64,000 nucleotides of DNA from Aestuariibaculum sp. M13 (GTDB taxonomy: Bacteria; Bacteroidota; Bacteroidia; Flavobacteriales; Flavobacteriaceae): assembly GCF_024723255.1 (NCBI RefSeq), contig NZ_JANIAC010000002.1, positions 744,001 through 808,000 on the forward strand, read 5' to 3'. Below the pieces are notes generated by a model. The model was not told the DNA's origin. It saw nothing but the letters and a program-made list of their open reading frames with translations, and searched no databases. Within the stretch, counting starts at the first letter, position 1; the number at the start of each line of letters is the position of its first letter. The translations under genes were made by a program, and so were the position numbers. Below, piece after piece: positions 6,700 to 15,776 of the stretch.

Positions 6700-7542
6700 A
6701 TGACAAATTACAACGGAAATATTTTAGCAGAAACCAATATTCTTTCAATTCAAAATAGAGGTTACGCATACGGCGATGCCCTTTTTGAAACCATTAAAGC
6801 TTCACACGGAAAATTACTGTTTTGGGAAGATCATTATTTCAGATTAATGGCATCTATGCGTATTATGCGTATGGAAATTCCAATGAATTTTACCATGGAA
6901 TTTCTTGAAGAGCAAATTCAAAACACGTTAAAGGCAAATAGTTTAACAGAAGCTTCAGCTCGTGTAAAATTAACGGTACATAGAAATGAAGGTGGATTAT
7001 ACCTGCCTCAAACAAATGCAGTAGGATTTAATATTTCTGTAAAACCATTAGAAGATGACTTTTATGTGCTAAATGATGGAACTTACGAGGTGGATTTGTT
7101 TAAAGATTATTATGTTTCTCCAAGTTTACTTTCTACATTAAAAACCAACAATAAAGCCCTACATGTAGTGGGAAGCATTTATGCCAAGGAAAATAATTTA
7201 AACAACTGCTTAATTTTAAACACCAATAAACAAGTTGTAGAAGCTCTTAATGGTAATGTGTTTTTAGCAAAAGGAAATATCATTAAAACACCACCACTAA
7301 CCGACGGATGTTTAAAAGGTGTGATGCGTAAACAAATTATTGATGTTTTAAAAACTTTGGAAGGCTATCAATTGATTGAAGAGTCTATTTCTCCGTTCGA
7401 ACTTCAGAAATCTGATGAAATTTTTATTACTAACGTAATTTCTGGAATTACACCAGTATCTAAATACCGTAAAAAGTCATTTAACAGTGAAGTAGCTAAA
7501 ACAATACTACAGAAATTAAACGTAAAAATTAGGTTAAGTTAA
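6700..7542 (+). CDS. Class IV aminotransferase (aminodeoxychorismate lyase / BCAT-like)
   Basis: A PLP-dependent fold-type IV enzyme of 280 residues. Family landmarks are RGYAYGDALFETIKA near the N-terminus, an ARVKLTVHR core, the PLP-Lys region LKTNNKALHVV, and the cofactor-binding EALNGNVFLAKG and TPPLTDGCLKGVMR. Members convert branched-chain keto acids or 4-amino-4-deoxychorismate; the sequence does not decide between them. The start at ATG 6700 (MTNYNGNIL) is preferred over the GTG at 6661, which falls in the promoter box. The 3' end overlaps the convergent yqgE-like gene by four bases. Confidence 0.85.
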   Translation: MTNYNGNILAETNILSIQNRGYAYGDALFETIKASHGKLLFWEDHYFRLMASMRIMRMEIPMNFTMEFLEEQIQNTLKANSLTEASARVKLTVHRNEGGLYLPQTNAVGFNISVKPLEDDFYVLNDGTYEVDLFKDYYVSPSLLSTLKTNNKALHVVGSIYAKENNLNNCLILNTNKQVVEALNGNVFLAKGNIIKTPPLTDGCLKGVMRKQIIDVLKTLEGYQLIEESISPFELQKSDEIFITNVISGITPVSKYRKKSFNSEVAKTILQKLNVKIRLS

Positions 7543-8099
7543 TTGTAGTTGGGGTTTTCTGGAGCGTTAGACCAAATGCTGTATTCATCACCGAACTCCA
7601 GCATTTTCTCTTTCCAGAACGATTCGTAATCCTTACCTATAATTTCATTTTTGTAGATATTTTCGGTAACTACCCAGGAATTCGATTTTAATTCATCGTC
7701 TAACTGTTGGGCAGCCCAACCAGAATAGCCTAAAAAGAATCTTATTTCATCTTCTTTAATGCTGTTTGTTGAAATTAATTCGGCTACTTTGGAAAAATCA
7801 CCTCCCCAATAAATACCAAGTGAAATTTCAACACTATCTGGTATTAAATCAGGTATTCTATGAATAAAATACAGGTTATCCTGTTCTACAGGTCCGCCAT
7901 TGTAGACTCTAAAGTTAGCTTCTACTTCAGGCACCAGGTCATTGATATTGTAGTCTAAAGGTTTATTTAAGATAAAACCTACAGACCCTTCATGAGAGTG
8001 TTCTGCTAATAACACAATAGATCGATTGAAGGAAACATCGCCAATTATAGCAGGTTCAGCGATTAACAGACTTCCTTTTTTTGGTTGGATTGTAATCAT
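7539..8099 (-). CDS. YqgE/AlgH family protein
   Basis: This 186-residue protein matches the YqgE/AlgH (DUF179) family over its whole length. The N-terminus has GSLLIAEPAIIGD and SIVLLAEHSHEGSVGFILN, and the C-terminal half has FFLGYSGWAAQQLDDEL. The family is widespread and its biochemical role is not settled; AlgH was once linked to alginate regulation in Pseudomonas. The gene ends four bases inside the convergent aminotransferase and starts about 120 bases from the HU terminator. Confidence 0.92.
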   Translation of the reverse strand: MITIQPKKGSLLIAEPAIIGDVSFNRSIVLLAEHSHEGSVGFILNKPLDYNINDLVPEVEANFRVYNGGPVEQDNLYFIHRIPDLIPDSVEISLGIYWGGDFSKVAELISTNSIKEDEIRFFLGYSGWAAQQLDDELKSNSWVVTENIYKNEIIGKDYESFWKEKMLEFGDEYSIWSNAPENPNYN

Positions 8100-8170
8100 A
8101 CTATCGATGAATTAGTAATCTAAATCTAACATTTATTTATTAAAAAAGCAACACTTTAAAAGCATATATA

Positions 8171-8200
8171 AAAAAAGCCTTCAAAATTTGAAGGCTTTTT
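8171..8200 (-). terminator. Rho-independent terminator of the HU gene
   Basis: The inverted repeat GCCTTCAAAATTTGAAGGC is flanked by A-runs and T-runs on both sides. It lies about 25 bases past the HU stop codon on the minus strand and could work in both directions. Confidence 0.88.
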
Positions 8201-8222
8201 CAATATTAATGTTGTAATCTTA

Positions 8223-8495
8223 TTAGTTTACTGCGTTTGATAAATCTGCACCAGCTTTAAACTTTACAATGTTTTTAGCTTTGATTTTAATAGTATCTCC
8301 AGTTTGTGGGTTTCTACCTTCTCTAGCTGCTCTTTTCGAAACTGACCAAGAACCGAATCCTACTAAAGAAACTCTGTTACCTTTTTGTAAAGCTCCTTCA
8401 ATCTCAATTAGTGCACATTCTAAAGCCTTTTTAGCTGCAGCTTTAGTAATTCCAGCGTGTTCTGCCATCGCATCGATTAAATCTGTTTTGTTCAT
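8223..8495 (-). CDS. HU family DNA-binding protein
   Basis: A 90-residue histone-like protein of the HU/IHF family, which bends and compacts chromosomal DNA. It has the standard N-terminal helices (MNKTDLIDAMAEHAGITK), the VSLVGFGSWSV strand pair, and the DNA-binding beta arm with the signature GRNPQTGDTIKI including the intercalating Pro. Length and motifs are typical. It stands alone with its own terminator, which fits high, independent expression. Confidence 0.97.
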   Translation of the reverse strand: MNKTDLIDAMAEHAGITKAAAKKALECALIEIEGALQKGNRVSLVGFGSWSVSKRAAREGRNPQTGDTIKIKAKNIVKFKAGADLSNAVN

Positions 8496-8684
8496 AATGT
8501 AAAATTTAATTATTAATAAATTGGTTAAACGTTTGTGTTAAATCCTACTACAAATTTATACGGATATCTCAATAATGCAAGTAATAGCAAGGGAAATGCC
8601 AAGTTTTGTTGATAACTTCCGGCTTTTGTTAATAACGAAAGTGCTTTTCGTCGATGTTTTAAAAATATCAGTAATAATAGGGCT

Positions 8685-9632
8685 TTACAGCATTTTTGCA
8701 TTTACATTAAACTCGTATCCGTTTAAAAGCGACTTAATGTCCATAGCGCGTTTTCCCGGAAGTTTAATTTCCTGTATATTAATGTAACCATTTAATACAG
8801 CAACTTTTAGCTCTTTTTTAGAAGCTATAACAGATCCAATGGTGTAATCATGTTCGGCAGGTTCTTTACTTGAAGCGTAAATTTTCACATCTAAATGTTC
8901 TTCTCCATTAACTAAAGTACACCAGGCTCCTGGATAAGGACTCAATCCGCGAATTAAATTATAAATATCGTTTATTGGGGCTTCCCAGTTAATTTTACAG
9001 TTATCTCGATTTAATTTGTAAGCTGTTTTAATATCAGCTGTATCTTGTTGAGGAGTAGTTGTTTCACTATCACTTTCAATTTGCTTTACTGTTTTTAAAA
9101 CCAAAGCACTACCAATAGTCATTAACTTATCATGAAGACTTCCTACATTTTCTTCAGGGTCTATAGCTATAGACTCCTGCAGAATCATATCTCCGGTATC
9201 AATATCTTCATTAATAAAGAAGGTAGAAACTCCTGTTGTTGCTTCACCATTAATAATAGCCCAGTTTATTGGTGCAGCTCCACGATAGTTAGGAAGTAAA
9301 GATGCGTGCAAGTTGAAAGTACCATATTCCGGCATTTGCCAAACCACTTTAGGTAACATTCTAAAAGCAACCACAATTTGTAAATTGGCTTCTAAAGCTT
9401 TTAATTCATTTAAAAAATCTTCACTTTTTAAGTTAGTTGGTTGTAATACATTCAGGTTTTGTGAAACTGCGTATTGTTTTACCGCACTTTCATGAAGTTT
9501 TCTGCCACGACCAGCAGGTTTATCTGGTGCTGTAATAACGCCTACTACATTATAATTGTTCTCAACTAAAGTTTTTAAGGTATCTACCGCAAAATCTGGT
9601 GTACCCATAAATACAATTCTTAAATCTTTCAT
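8685..9632 (-). CDS. fmt: Methionyl-tRNA formyltransferase
   Basis: This 315-residue enzyme formylates initiator Met-tRNA using 10-formyl-tetrahydrofolate. Family features are the start RIVFMGTPDFAVDTL, the tRNA-contacting APDKPAGRGRKL, the formyltransferase signature FNLHASLLPNYRGAAPINW with catalytic Asn and His, and INEDIDTGDMI. A C-terminal OB-like domain (about 205-315) binds tRNA. It lies about 47 bases downstream of recQ on the same strand and could be co-transcribed with it. Confidence 0.96.
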   Translation of the reverse strand: MKDLRIVFMGTPDFAVDTLKTLVENNYNVVGVITAPDKPAGRGRKLHESAVKQYAVSQNLNVLQPTNLKSEDFLNELKALEANLQIVVAFRMLPKVVWQMPEYGTFNLHASLLPNYRGAAPINWAIINGEATTGVSTFFINEDIDTGDMILQESIAIDPEENVGSLHDKLMTIGSALVLKTVKQIESDSETTTPQQDTADIKTAYKLNRDNCKINWEAPINDIYNLIRGLSPYPGAWCTLVNGEEHLDVKIYASSKEPAEHDYTIGSVIASKKELKVAVLNGYINIQEIKLPGKRAMDIKSLLNGYEFNVNAKML

Positions 9633-9678
9633 TGTATACTATTTATTATTTTAAGTCATAAAAATAGAATCGTTGCTA

Positions 9679-11586
9679 TTATAGGTGACTCAATTTATAT
9701 GTGTTTGTTTTTGTAATATTTATAATTTGGTGCTCTAATAATAAGAGGAGCACGTCTTTTAAATCGGTTTCGTTACAGTTTAAATGAGACATTAATTCAC
9801 GTGACGATTGTTCATTTTCCTGTAAAAGCTCGATAACCTTATTTTTTAACGAACCGATATTTTCAGATTTTTGAGGCTTCTTTTTGTTTGTAATACAAAC
9901 CGAACAGATACCACAAGGTTCAATCTCATTTTCTCCAAAATAGGAAAGTAACTGCATGCTTTTACAAACAGAATCGTTATTAATATAATCAAGCATGGCA
10001 TTAACCTGATCTTCTTTTAGTGTGTTTTGTTGCTTTATAATCGAAGCCACTCGATTAATAGTTTTATCGTCTTCACGGGGTTCAATAAAAGTTACCTGCG
10101 CATCGGTTCTTGCTAAGTTTAACGTAATAACTTCATCGGCTTCAAGCTGTAGTAATACTTCCGTGATTTGTTTTTCTGAAACGGAAGCTTTTTCAGCTAT
10201 CTTCCCTAGATTTATCTTTGTATCATGATCAAAAATACCTCCGTACATACGTAAAATAGACTTTACAATAATGTCGTAATTCTTCCGTGTTTCTAAATAT
10301 TTAAAAAGTGCCGGACTCGAAATAATGAACTGAGCAGAAACCTTATTTTTAAACTGTTTTGAAAGTGCAATTATACTATTTCTATCTAACAACAACAGGG
10401 CATTATAGGCTAAAATAGCGTTAAAATTATAAGTTTTACAGAAGGTATTGTAATCGAAGTCGAATGTCATGTATTCTCCTTCTCCATAAGACACTTGAAA
10501 ATAATTGCACAACTTTCGGTATACTTGTTTTACAAAATCTACAGTTGGTAATATTTTTAAAAACTGATTTTTAACCAGTTCTTCGTCGCTTTTGTTTTTT
10601 AAAATAACAGCAAAGGCCTTTTCACCATTTCTACCTGCCCGACCAGCTTCTTGAAAGTAACTTTCAATACTTTCTGGTAAATTTAAATGAACCACTGTTT
10701 TAACATTGGGTTTATCGATTCCCATACCAAAAGCATTGGTGGCCACCATAACCTGTTTCTGGTCACTTAACCACAAGTTCATGTGTTTGTCTTTATCATC
10801 GGTAGGCAAACCTCCATGGTAGTAGGTAGCCGAAATGTTTTTAGACTCTAAAAACGAACTGACTTCCAGTGTCATTTTTCGATTGCGCACATAAATAATT
10901 GAAGGCTCTTTATATTTTTTTAAAATGGTTTGAAGTCGGTAGTATTTATCTTCTTCATGAAAAACCATATAGCCCAAATTATCTCTAAAAAACGATTGTT
11001 TAAAGATTTTAGGACTTATGAAATCTAATTCCTTAACAATATCGTCAATCACTTCTGGTTTAGCTGATGCTGTTAATGCAATAACATTAACCGTTGGATG
11101 CAACTGACGTAAAATAGCAATGTTTTTGTACGCCGGCCTGAAATCGCTTCCCCATTGAGAAATACAGTGCGCTTCATCAACAGCAATTAAATTCACATGC
11201 ATTTGGCGAATACGCTCCTGAACCAACTCCTGTTGTAGGCGTTCTGGCGACAGATATAGAAATTTATAATTTCCGTAGATACAATTATCAAGCATGGTAT
11301 CCAATTGCGTGTAACTTATTCCACTGGTTACAGCCATTGCTTTAATGCCTTTGTCGTTTAACTGCTTAACCTGATCTTTCATTAAAGCAATCAAAGGGGA
11401 AACCACAATGCAAATACCTTTTTTAACTAATGCCGGAATTTGAAAGCACATCGATTTACCGCCTCCAGTTGGCAGTAAAGCAAAGGTGTCTTCACCTTCT
11501 AAAACCGCATTAATAATATCTTCTTGCTGCGGTCTAAAAGATGTATAATTCCAGTAACGTTCTAGTATGTTTACGGGATGTTCCAT
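9679..11586 (-). CDS. recQ: ATP-dependent DNA helicase RecQ
   Basis: A 635-residue superfamily 2 helicase that unwinds DNA 3' to 5' in repair and recombination. Visible motifs are Walker A LLPTGGGKSMCFQIPAL, the DEAH box (AVDEAHCISQWG), SAT-like ALTASAKP, the helicase C motif NAFGMGIDKPNVKTVVH and QEAGRAGRNG. A zinc-binding Cys cluster (CEPCGICSVC-like, about 550-570) and a winged-helix region follow. No HRDC domain is apparent, so it is one of the shorter RecQ forms. Its ATG directly follows the stop of the upstream ATPase (TAA then ATG), so the two are probably co-translated. Confidence 0.95.
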   Translation of the reverse strand: MEHPVNILERYWNYTSFRPQQEDIINAVLEGEDTFALLPTGGGKSMCFQIPALVKKGICIVVSPLIALMKDQVKQLNDKGIKAMAVTSGISYTQLDTMLDNCIYGNYKFLYLSPERLQQELVQERIRQMHVNLIAVDEAHCISQWGSDFRPAYKNIAILRQLHPTVNVIALTASAKPEVIDDIVKELDFISPKIFKQSFFRDNLGYMVFHEEDKYYRLQTILKKYKEPSIIYVRNRKMTLEVSSFLESKNISATYYHGGLPTDDKDKHMNLWLSDQKQVMVATNAFGMGIDKPNVKTVVHLNLPESIESYFQEAGRAGRNGEKAFAVILKNKSDEELVKNQFLKILPTVDFVKQVYRKLCNYFQVSYGEGEYMTFDFDYNTFCKTYNFNAILAYNALLLLDRNSIIALSKQFKNKVSAQFIISSPALFKYLETRKNYDIIVKSILRMYGGIFDHDTKINLGKIAEKASVSEKQITEVLLQLEADEVITLNLARTDAQVTFIEPREDDKTINRVASIIKQQNTLKEDQVNAMLDYINNDSVCKSMQLLSYFGENEIEPCGICSVCITNKKKPQKSENIGSLKNKVIELLQENEQSSRELMSHLNCNETDLKDVLLLLLEHQIINITKTNTYKLSHL

Positions 11587-12126
11587 TTACATTTGTAGTG
11601 CCTTTAAAATATAGTCTGCACGGTTTTCAATTGTATCAAAAGGAATATCAATTAGATTATAATTATAACGGCTATAAGTATTTAGTAAATGGTCATGTAT
11701 TTGAAGGGCTTGCTCAAAACTTTCATAGCGCTCATTATCTGAAGTGTAAATGGCTTCCCAAGGTTTTAAAATAAATACTGAATCGTAAACCAAATTTTCA
11801 CAAGCATCAATAAAATGTTGTGGGTAAGTGTCACCAATAAAATCCATATAAGCAATTACGTCGTGAACCCCTCTGTCGAAAAAAATAGTTTCTGCGGTAT
11901 GAATGTTTGCATCTTCAAACTGTTGTTGCCTTCCTTTTAAAAGAAGCTCACTAAATAACAACGGGTTTGATAAAAACAGTTGATCGATTCCCTCTTTTTG
12001 AGCATCAAGTATAACCTGACGGGATATTTCCTCAAGACAAGTATGCCCGCGTTTTACTAATTCATTTATTAATGAAGATTTTCCGGTTCCGGGACCACCT
12101 GTAATCACAATTTTTTTAGAATTCAA
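11587..12126 (-). CDS. NadR-like P-loop ATPase (AAA_28 type)
   Basis: A 179-residue nucleotide-binding protein with Walker A GGPGTGKSSLI at residues 9-19, EEISRQVI after strand two, and FFDRGVHDVIAYMDF as the Walker-B/lid region. This resembles the kinase-like ATPase domain found in NadR and in stand-alone AAA_28 proteins. Its substrate is not known. The stop codon is directly followed by the recQ ATG, an arrangement that suggests linked expression but does not prove a repair role. Confidence 0.8.
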   Translation of the reverse strand: MNSKKIVITGGPGTGKSSLINELVKRGHTCLEEISRQVILDAQKEGIDQLFLSNPLLFSELLLKGRQQQFEDANIHTAETIFFDRGVHDVIAYMDFIGDTYPQHFIDACENLVYDSVFILKPWEAIYTSDNERYESFEQALQIHDHLLNTYSRYNYNLIDIPFDTIENRADYILKALQM

Positions 12127-12246
12127 ACCTGTTCTATTTTAGCTGTAAAATTCGGAATTTAACTGTTATAAAAAAAATGCGCAAGCCAGAGTTTACTTAA
12201 GCTTTACTTTTGTTCCTTAAAAAAAGGCTATAAATTTTTATAAGCT

Positions 12247-12254
12247 TATATTTG
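12247..12254 (+). promoter_or_regulatory. -7 promoter box (TATATTTG)
   Basis: TATATTTG at 12247-12254 lies 18 bases before the ATG at 12273. An in-frame TTG at 12252 falls inside this box, which argues against using it as a start. Confidence 0.6.
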
Positions 12255-12272
12255 CAGTATATAAAAAAGATT

Positions 12273-12566
12273 ATGAGCACACCTTCAAATTCAGAAGAAT
12301 TCTATAAAAAATTAAAAGAACAATTATTAGAAACCACTAACTGGCCATCGGAATATTTGTATAAATTTATTGTATTAACAGAAGCCAGTAAAATTTCAGA
12401 TTTAGAAAATATTTTTGATAATATGGGCGCTGTAATTAATACAACGGCTTCAAAAAATGGTAAGTATACCAGTGTTTCCATTAACCTATGCATGTCCGAT
12501 CCAGATGCGGTAATTGCCAAGTATAAAGAAGTTGCAGAAAAAATAGAGGGCGTTATTAGTCTTTAG
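12273..12566 (+). CDS. DUF493 (YbeD-like) family protein
   Basis: A 97-residue protein starting MSTPSNSEEF. The core, WPSEYLYKFIVLTE followed by a helix and GKYTSVSINLCMSDPDAVIAKYKEV, matches the ferredoxin-like DUF493/YbeD family, thought to be ACT-like regulatory domains; the ligand is unknown. The ATG at 12273 is preferred because longer versions begin in the promoter. The DUF4290 gene follows after a short gap on the same strand. Confidence 0.82.
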   Translation: MSTPSNSEEFYKKLKEQLLETTNWPSEYLYKFIVLTEASKISDLENIFDNMGAVINTTASKNGKYTSVSINLCMSDPDAVIAKYKEVAEKIEGVISL

Positions 12567-12633
12567 TTTTTTTTTGTATTTTGCACTAGCAGAATTACTA
12601 CCTGCTAAAATTTTTAACTTCACATATTTTATT

Positions 12634-13281
12634 TTGACAATAGATAATTTAGAATACAATACCGAGCGTGAGTACTTAATTATTCCGGAATATGGTCGCC
12701 ATATTCAAAAAATGATTAGTTATGCCAAGACTCGAGAAACAAAGGAAGAACGCAACAAAGTAGCTAAAGCTATTATTGCGGTAATGGGAAACATGCAACC
12801 ACATTTACGTGATGTTCCCGACTTTCAGCATAAACTTTGGGATCAGTTATTTATGATGTCTAATTTTGAATTAGACGCAGATTCACCTTACGAAAAACCT
12901 ACAAAAGAACTTTTTGAAAGTCGCCCGGAGCCTTTAAAATATCCGCAAAATTTTCCTAAATACCGCTTTTACGGAAACAATATAAAAACCATGATTGATG
13001 TGGCTAACACTTGGGAAAGTGGTGACCTAAAAGAAGCACTGACTTACACCATCGCCAATCACATGAAAAAATGTTTTTTAAACTGGAATAAAGATACCGT
13101 TGAAGATGATGTAATTTATGGTCACTTATATGAGCTTTCAGGAGGAAAAATAAATTTAAAAAATTCGGAAGAAGATCTTTCTGATGCCACAAGCTTAATG
13201 CGCAACAAGACCAAGTTTACCAACAAAAAAGGTGGACATCACAAGAAAAATTCATCAAACCGTCAAAGAAAACGCTTCTAA
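12634..13281 (+). CDS. DUF4290 domain-containing protein
   Basis: A Bacteroidota-specific protein of about 215 residues. The conserved opening DNLEYNTEREYLIIPEYGRH and an Arg/Lys-rich C-terminal tail are typical of DUF4290; function unknown. I place the start at the TTG at 12634 because family members begin within a few residues of NLEYNTERE, and the upstream TTG at 12574 adjoins a TATTTTG promoter-like sequence. The gene ends six bases before murA, so a murA operon is likely. The basic tail (GGHHKKNSSNRQRKRF) suggests nucleic acid or ribosome contact, which is only an inference. Confidence 0.75.
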   Translation: MTIDNLEYNTEREYLIIPEYGRHIQKMISYAKTRETKEERNKVAKAIIAVMGNMQPHLRDVPDFQHKLWDQLFMMSNFELDADSPYEKPTKELFESRPEPLKYPQNFPKYRFYGNNIKTMIDVANTWESGDLKEALTYTIANHMKKCFLNWNKDTVEDDVIYGHLYELSGGKINLKNSEEDLSDATSLMRNKTKFTNKKGGHHKKNSSNRQRKRF

Positions 13282-13287
13282 ATATTT

Positions 13288-14598
13288 ATGGGAACATTTA
13301 AAATTGAAGGAGGTCACCAGTTAAAAGGAAGCATACAGCCTCAAGGAGCCAAAAACGAAGCCTTACAGATTTTATGTGCTGTTTTATTAACCCCTGAAGT
13401 TGTTACAATTAATAACATTCCGGATATCGTTGATGTCAACAAGCTTATAAAACTATTAGGGAACCTTGGTGTAAAAATTGAAAAAATAGGGAAAGGCTCG
13501 TACACCTTTCAAGCCGACGAAGTTGATTTAGAATACCTTGAATCTGATGCGTTTAAAGTTGACGGCCGTGGTTTACGAGGATCGATTATGATTGTCGGGC
13601 CACTATTAGCGCGTTTTGGTAAAGGTTATATCCCAAAGCCAGGTGGTGATAAAATTGGTCGTCGTCGTTTAGATACACATTTCGAAGGACTTATTAATTT
13701 AGGCGCTAAATTCCGTTACAGCAAAGAAGAACAGTTTTACGGTGTTGAAGCCGACAGACTTCAAGGAACGTACATGCTCCTTGAAGAAGCTTCGGTAACG
13801 GGTACTGCTAATATTGTTATGGCTGCTGTTTTAGCGGAAGGCCAAACCACTATTTACAACGCTGCCTGTGAGCCTTACTTACAACAATTATGTAAGATGC
13901 TTAACCGCATGGGTGCCAAAATTAGTGGTGTTGGTTCTAACATGTTAATTATTGACGGTGTTGAAAGCCTTGGCGGAACCGATCACACCATGTTACCAGA
14001 TATGATTGAAATTGGTAGCTGGATTGGTTTAGCTGCCATGACTAAAAGTGAACTAACTATTAAAAATGTATCTTGGAACGATTTAGGAATCATTCCGAGT
14101 GTTTTTAGAAAGTTAGGAATCACAGTTGAAAAACAAGGTGATGACATTCATATACCAGCGCATACCAATGGTTACGAAATACAAAGTTTTATTGACGGAT
14201 CGATTTTAACCATTTCTGATGCGCCCTGGCCAGGATTCACACCAGATTTATTAAGTATTGTTTTAGTTGTTGCGACACAAGCAAGAGGAAGCGTTCTCAT
14301 TCATCAAAAAATGTTTGAAAGCCGTTTATTCTTTGTCGATAAATTAATCGATATGGGGGCTAAAATCATTCTTTGTGATCCACATAGAGCAACCGTTATC
14401 GGTCATGATTTTAAATCGACTTTAAAAGCAATGACTATGACCTCCCCAGATATTCGTGCTGGTGTATCTCTTTTAATTGCTGCACTTTCAGCAAAAGGAA
14501 CTTCAACCATTCAGAATATTGAACAAATTGACAGAGGTTACGAAAATATAGATGAACGTTTACGTGCCATCGGTGCTAAAATTGAACGTATAGAATAG
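13288..14598 (+). CDS. murA: UDP-N-acetylglucosamine 1-carboxyvinyltransferase
   Basis: This 436-residue enzyme transfers enolpyruvate from PEP to UDP-GlcNAc, the first committed step of peptidoglycan synthesis, in the cytoplasm. Conserved parts include GAKNEAL with Lys22, GPLLARFGKGYIPKPGG, and TPDLLSIVLV. In the active-site loop the usual Cys (PGGC) is replaced by Asp121 (PGGDKIGRR). Cys-to-Asp MurA is known from mycobacteria and chlamydiae and gives fosfomycin resistance, so the same is expected here. It follows the DUF4290 gene after six bases. Confidence 0.96.
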   Translation: MGTFKIEGGHQLKGSIQPQGAKNEALQILCAVLLTPEVVTINNIPDIVDVNKLIKLLGNLGVKIEKIGKGSYTFQADEVDLEYLESDAFKVDGRGLRGSIMIVGPLLARFGKGYIPKPGGDKIGRRRLDTHFEGLINLGAKFRYSKEEQFYGVEADRLQGTYMLLEEASVTGTANIVMAAVLAEGQTTIYNAACEPYLQQLCKMLNRMGAKISGVGSNMLIIDGVESLGGTDHTMLPDMIEIGSWIGLAAMTKSELTIKNVSWNDLGIIPSVFRKLGITVEKQGDDIHIPAHTNGYEIQSFIDGSILTISDAPWPGFTPDLLSIVLVVATQARGSVLIHQKMFESRLFFVDKLIDMGAKIILCDPHRATVIGHDFKSTLKAMTMTSPDIRAGVSLLIAALSAKGTSTIQNIEQIDRGYENIDERLRAIGAKIERIE

Positions 14599-14610
14599 TT
14601 TTCAAAATAT

Positions 14611-14654
14611 AAAAACATAAAAAAGGAGCTAAATAGCTCCTTTTTTATGTTTTT
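14611..14654. terminator. Bidirectional terminator between murA and the monooxygenase gene
   Basis: A perfect 20-base inverted repeat with a four-base AAAT loop has the core GGAGCT/AGCTCC, flanked by A6 and T6. It lies between two convergent genes and can serve both. Confidence 0.92.
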
Positions 14655-14671
14655 ATATGGGGCTACGCTTC

Positions 14672-15682
14672 TTAATTCTCATTAATCTCCCGCATCACCT
14701 CAGCAAACTTTTCAACCGAATATAATCGATCGTTAATATCGTAAACATTCGTAGAAATGATTAATTCATCTGCTTGAGTGTGTTGCAAAAAGGCTTTTAC
14801 TTTTTCTTTCACAGTTTGTTTACTTCCAACAAAACTGTATTTTATCATATTCTGAATTTGTGGATGCTGAATAATCTCCTTTAAATCTGAAGTCATATCG
14901 GTTGGCGGATTTAAATAATCACGCTTTCCGGTAAACATACCAATAATCATTCGCAAAGACGAGGTAAATAAACGTTCGGCTTCGGCATCGGTGTCAGCAA
15001 TAATGACATTAACCCCAGCAATTACATAAGGAGATTCTAAATCTACTGACGGCTTAAATTGGCTTCTGTAAATCGACAGAGCTTCCTCTAAATACGAGGT
15101 CGCAAAATGACTCGCAAAAGCATAAGGCAAACCTTTTTTTGAAGCCAGATGAGCACTATCTGTACTTGAGCCCAAAATATAAACTGGTACCTCTACCCCT
15201 TCTGCAACAACCGCCCTGACTTTAGCCGTATCGTTTTGTTTAGAAAACAACAGTTGAATTTGCTCGACATCATTTGGAAACGAATGTGAAGCCTGTAAAA
15301 AATCAGATTTTATAGCTAATGCGGTATCTCTGTCGGTTCCGGGAGCTCGTCCCAAGCCTAAATCAATTCTATTTGGGTATAAATTCCCTAAAGTTCCAAA
15401 TTGCTCGGCCACTACTAAAGGCGAATGATTAGGCAACATAACACCTCCTGATCCTACACGAATCGTGGATGTTTTTTCTGCAATATGACCTATTAAAATG
15501 GTTGGCGCATTACTTCCTACCGCCAGCATATTATGATGTTCGGCAAACCAAATGCGTGTATAACCTTCAAATTCGGCTTTCTGAGCTAAAGAAACAGCAT
15601 TTGCATAAGTTTGTTGAACGGATTGGCCTTTAGAAATGAGAGCCAATTCTAATATTGAATAAGCTGTTTGTTTAGATTTCAT
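14672..15682 (-). CDS. LLM-class flavin-dependent oxidoreductase (luciferase-like)
   Basis: A 336-residue TIM-barrel flavoenzyme of the bacterial luciferase family, in the subgroup that includes E. coli YhbW. Landmarks are YSILELALISKGQS, RIWFAEHHNM, IRVGSGGVMLPNHSPLVVAE, and RIDLGLGRAPGTDRDTA. The substrate cannot be read from the sequence. It lies 94 bases downstream of the HxlR regulator on the same strand; the gap holds the small palindrome CGGATGATTATCCG (15707-15720). It may belong to the redox-stress group with the divergent QorB-like gene. Confidence 0.9.
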   Translation of the reverse strand: MKSKQTAYSILELALISKGQSVQQTYANAVSLAQKAEFEGYTRIWFAEHHNMLAVGSNAPTILIGHIAEKTSTIRVGSGGVMLPNHSPLVVAEQFGTLGNLYPNRIDLGLGRAPGTDRDTALAIKSDFLQASHSFPNDVEQIQLLFSKQNDTAKVRAVVAEGVEVPVYILGSSTDSAHLASKKGLPYAFASHFATSYLEEALSIYRSQFKPSVDLESPYVIAGVNVIIADTDAEAERLFTSSLRMIIGMFTGKRDYLNPPTDMTSDLKEIIQHPQIQNMIKYSFVGSKQTVKEKVKAFLQHTQADELIISTNVYDINDRLYSVEKFAEVMREINEN

Positions 15683-15776
15683 ATAATGTATTGTGTTCTA
15701 TTTATTCGGATGATTATCCGAGGCAAAGTTCCTAAAAAATTAAACCAATTAAGGCATAAAGCTCAGGTTTAACGGG

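Noticed and set aside
12574-12633. Longer DUF4290 protein starting at the TTG at 12574
   Set aside because: The codon adjoins a promoter-like TATTTTG, and the extension has no likeness to the family, which begins near NLEYNTERE.
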